Origin: an uncultured Acidimicrobiaceae bacterium
Lineage (GTDB): Bacteria > Actinomycetota > Acidimicrobiia > Acidimicrobiales > Ilumatobacteraceae
Reading direction: 5' to 3'
DNA: 15,415 bases
NCBI GenBank assembly: GCA_903919215.1
Contig: CAIXHI010000347.1
Span: 1-15,415, forward strand
Below the pieces are notes generated by a model. The model made no database searches and was not told the origin of the DNA. It saw nothing but the letters and a program-made list of their open reading frames with translations. Within the stretch, counting starts at the first letter, position 1, and every line of letters begins with the position of its first letter. This document shows positions 13,918 through 15,415 of the stretch, piece by piece. The position numbers and the translations under genes are program-made.

Positions 13918-15132
13918 TCAGCGGCGCAGGAGGTCCTTGGCGATGTGCGTGATCTGGATCTCGTCGGTGCCGGCGTAGATCTGCAGCACCTTCGCGTCGC
14001 GTGCCAGTTGCTCGACGCGGAACTCGCTCATGTAGCCGTTGCCGCCATGCAACTGCACGGCTTCCAGCGCCACCTCGGTGGCCGCACGGGCGCTGTACAG
14101 CTTCATTGCCGATGCCTCGGCGAGCGTCATCGAATGGCCGATGGAACTCATCTCGATCGTGCGGAACACCAGGTTCTGCACGTTCATCCGGGCGACTTCC
14201 ATGCGGGCCAACTTGTCCTGGATCAACTGGAAGTCGCCGATGCGCTTGCCGAATTGCACGCGGTCCTTGGCGTACTGCACGCTCAACTCCAGGCACTCTT
14301 CGATGATCCCGAGTGCCATCGCGGCAACACCGGCGCGCTCTTGCATGAACGTCGCCTTCGCGCCGTCACGACCACCGGACGACACGTCCTCGGTCTCGCC
14401 GATGAGGCGGTCGCGGCCAACGCGCACATCGTCGAGGAACAACTCACCCGTGGGCGACGAGTGCATACCCATCTTGCGTAGCGGCTTGGACTGCACGAAA
14501 CCGGGCATGCCGCGGTCCAGCACGAAGGACAGCACCTTGCGCTGCTCGGGCGGGTTGCCCTCGTCGAGCTTGCAGATGAACACGGTGGTGTCGGCGTACG
14601 GCCCGTTGGTGATGAACGTCTTCGAGCCGTTGAGGATGTAGTCGTCGCCGTCGCGGCGGGCCGTGGACTTCATCGAGCCGAATGCGTCGCTGCCCGAACC
14701 GGGCTCGGTGATCGCCCACGCACCGATCTTCTTCATCGTCAGCAGATCGCGTGCCCAGCGAACCTTCTGGGCGATGGTGCCCTTGGCCAGGATGGCTGCG
14801 GAGGTGAGGCCCATGCTGACGCCCATCGCTGTCACCATGCCGGGGCACACCCGGCACAGTTCGATGGTCGGGATCAAGGTCAGCCCCGAGCCGTCGCCAC
14901 CCTTGGCTTCCTTCTGTTCGGCCACGGTGCCGGCCTGCTCGCGCGCGATCTGGCGGTCGAAGCGGTCGCCCGCCATCGCGTCCATCCCGAAGGTGGCAAA
15001 CATCTTGCGCAGGATGTCGTACGGCGGCAGGTCGCCGTGTTCGAGTTCCTCGACGTGGGGACGGACCTCCTCGTCGATGAAACGCTTCACCGCGCCGCGC
15101 ACCATCTGCTGTTCGTCGGTCCAGTCGATCAT
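13918..15132 (-). CDS. Acyl-CoA dehydrogenase with helix-G type catalytic Glu
   Basis: A 404-residue FAD enzyme that makes the alpha-beta double bond of an acyl-CoA thioester. Family signatures: AWAITEPGSGSDA (138-150) and QLHGGNGY (360-367), with FAD-contacting RVQFGKRIGDFQ (291-302). The segment that in medium-chain enzymes reads YEGT, with the catalytic Glu, is YAGTDEIQ here (386-393), so that Glu is absent. Glu265 in FMQERAGVAAMALG instead lines up with the helix-G base of isovaleryl-CoA and long-chain acyl-CoA dehydrogenases. A Lys/Glu/Gly-rich insert at about 68-83 (VAEQKEAKGGDGSG) is unusual near the N-terminus. ATG 15132 has GAGGG six bases upstream; ATG 15138 would abut that site and add two residues. 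Substrate chain type cannot be fixed. Electrons would pass to ETF, which is not in the window. Confidence 0.93.
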   Translation of the reverse strand: MIDWTDEQQMVRGAVKRFIDEEVRPHVEELEHGDLPPYDILRKMFATFGMDAMAGDRFDRQIAREQAGTVAEQKEAKGGDGSGLTLIPTIELCRVCPGMVTAMGVSMGLTSAAILAKGTIAQKVRWARDLLTMKKIGAWAITEPGSGSDAFGSMKSTARRDGDDYILNGSKTFITNGPYADTTVFICKLDEGNPPEQRKVLSFVLDRGMPGFVQSKPLRKMGMHSSPTGELFLDDVRVGRDRLIGETEDVSSGGRDGAKATFMQERAGVAAMALGIIEECLELSVQYAKDRVQFGKRIGDFQLIQDKLARMEVARMNVQNLVFRTIEMSSIGHSMTLAEASAMKLYSARAATEVALEAVQLHGGNGYMSEFRVEQLARDAKVLQIYAGTDEIQITHIAKDLLRR

Positions 15133-15182
15133 CGCCATCCCTCGCTCTCGCGGCGAACGTGGTCGCCGACAGCGATGGTAGG

Positions 15183-15415
15183 TCAGCGCCCAGCGAGCGC
15201 GTTGGCCTCGGCGCGCTGGATGCGCTTTGCCCGCCCTTGCAAGATGCGTGCCAGCAGCGAGAAGGCGACGATGCCGATGATGCCCGCCATCGTGAGCAGC
15301 AGGACCATGTTGCTGGTGTCGCTGCCCGCCTTGAACCCGTGGATCGTGACCATCACGAACAGCGCGTAGGACGTGAGGTGGATGGCGTGCCAGATCTTCT
15401 TCGGGATGCGCTTCA
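15183..15415 (-). CDS. Ferric-reductase-like transmembrane protein, C-terminal 76 residues (5' end outside window)
   Basis: The frame enters from the right edge and ends at TGA 15183-15185; its start is not in the window. The visible part reads KRIPKKIWHAIHLTSYALF, then VTIHGFKAGSDT, a hydrophobic segment (MAGIIGIVAFSLLARIL) and a basic Arg/Lys-rich tail. Tryptophan followed by paired His residues (H9, H12), then His25 and GSDT, is typical of the ferric reductase-like transmembrane domain (PF01794), where His residues bind heme. Two membrane segments are visible, and the tail would lie on the cytoplasmic side. No flavin or NAD domain follows, so this is likely the membrane-only (YedZ/MsrQ-like or stand-alone) kind. 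It lies 50 bases upstream of the acyl-CoA dehydrogenase on the same strand and may share its transcript. Confidence 0.75.
   Translation of the reverse strand, partial: KRIPKKIWHAIHLTSYALFVMVTIHGFKAGSDTSNMVLLLTMAGIIGIVAFSLLARILQGRAKRIQRAEANALAGR

Noticed and set aside
1..15415. Defence system, CRISPR array, prophage or insertion sequence
   Set aside because: No spaced direct repeats, transposase, integrase, nuclease or toxin motifs were seen, and composition is uniform across the window.

Overview
The window is high-GC DNA with dense coding, GTG as well as ATG starts, short or absent ribosome-binding sites at several genes, and actinobacterial family types (DUF1918, a DrrA/DrrB-type exporter, LtrA, an actinobacterial-style ClpB). 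The overall look is that of an actinobacterium, most plausibly a free-living member of the Acidimicrobiia (Ilumatobacter-like). That placement is inferred from gene content and composition, not from a marker gene. I see no insertion sequence, phage gene, tRNA, rRNA or CRISPR array. It reads as ordinary chromosome with several individually interesting proteins.

Layout. (1) Bases 1-1662, plus strand: the 3' end of a histidinol-dehydrogenase-family gene whose zinc-site Asp is replaced by Asn, overlapping by ATGA with an LtrA-family membrane protein. (2) Bases 1659-4574, minus strand: one very large redox polypeptide that joins an NfnA/PyrK-like flavin and [2Fe-2S] reductase, an NfnB/GltD-like flavoprotein with two [4Fe-4S] motifs, a rubredoxin-like Cys segment and a di-iron ferritin-like domain. 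It ends tail to tail with ltrA inside a shared CTAG. (3) Bases 4670-6411, plus strand: a two-gene DrrA/DrrB-like ABC exporter with a probable leaderless start. (4) Bases 6662-7777: a secreted, sortase-anchored surface protein with the Cys and Gln of an internal thioester domain, a Thr-rich stalk and LPATG, followed by a perfect 15-bp hairpin terminator. (5) Bases 7923-8117: a small DUF1918 protein.

(6) Bases 8136-9308 (minus) and 9421-10308 (plus): a divergent pair, an Amidohydrolase_2-family metal hydrolase and an MFE-2/FabG-like short-chain dehydrogenase, with an inverted repeat between them. (7) Bases 10317-15415, all minus: clpB, a DUF2817 (M14-like) metallopeptidase, an acyl-CoA dehydrogenase and the C-terminal end of a ferric-reductase-like membrane protein, spaced 12-52 bases apart. 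Convergent junctions at 8118-8141 and 10300-10318 carry hairpins that overlap stop codons.

How the genes fit together. The acyl-CoA dehydrogenase, the SDR and the amidohydrolase suggest catabolism of acyl-CoA or ring-derived compounds, but no pathway can be assigned from this window. The fusion protein looks like a self-contained NAD(P)H-driven electron chain ending at a rubrerythrin-like di-iron site; peroxide reduction is the simplest reading and is an inference. The two features most worth following are this fusion and the thioester/LPXTG surface protein.
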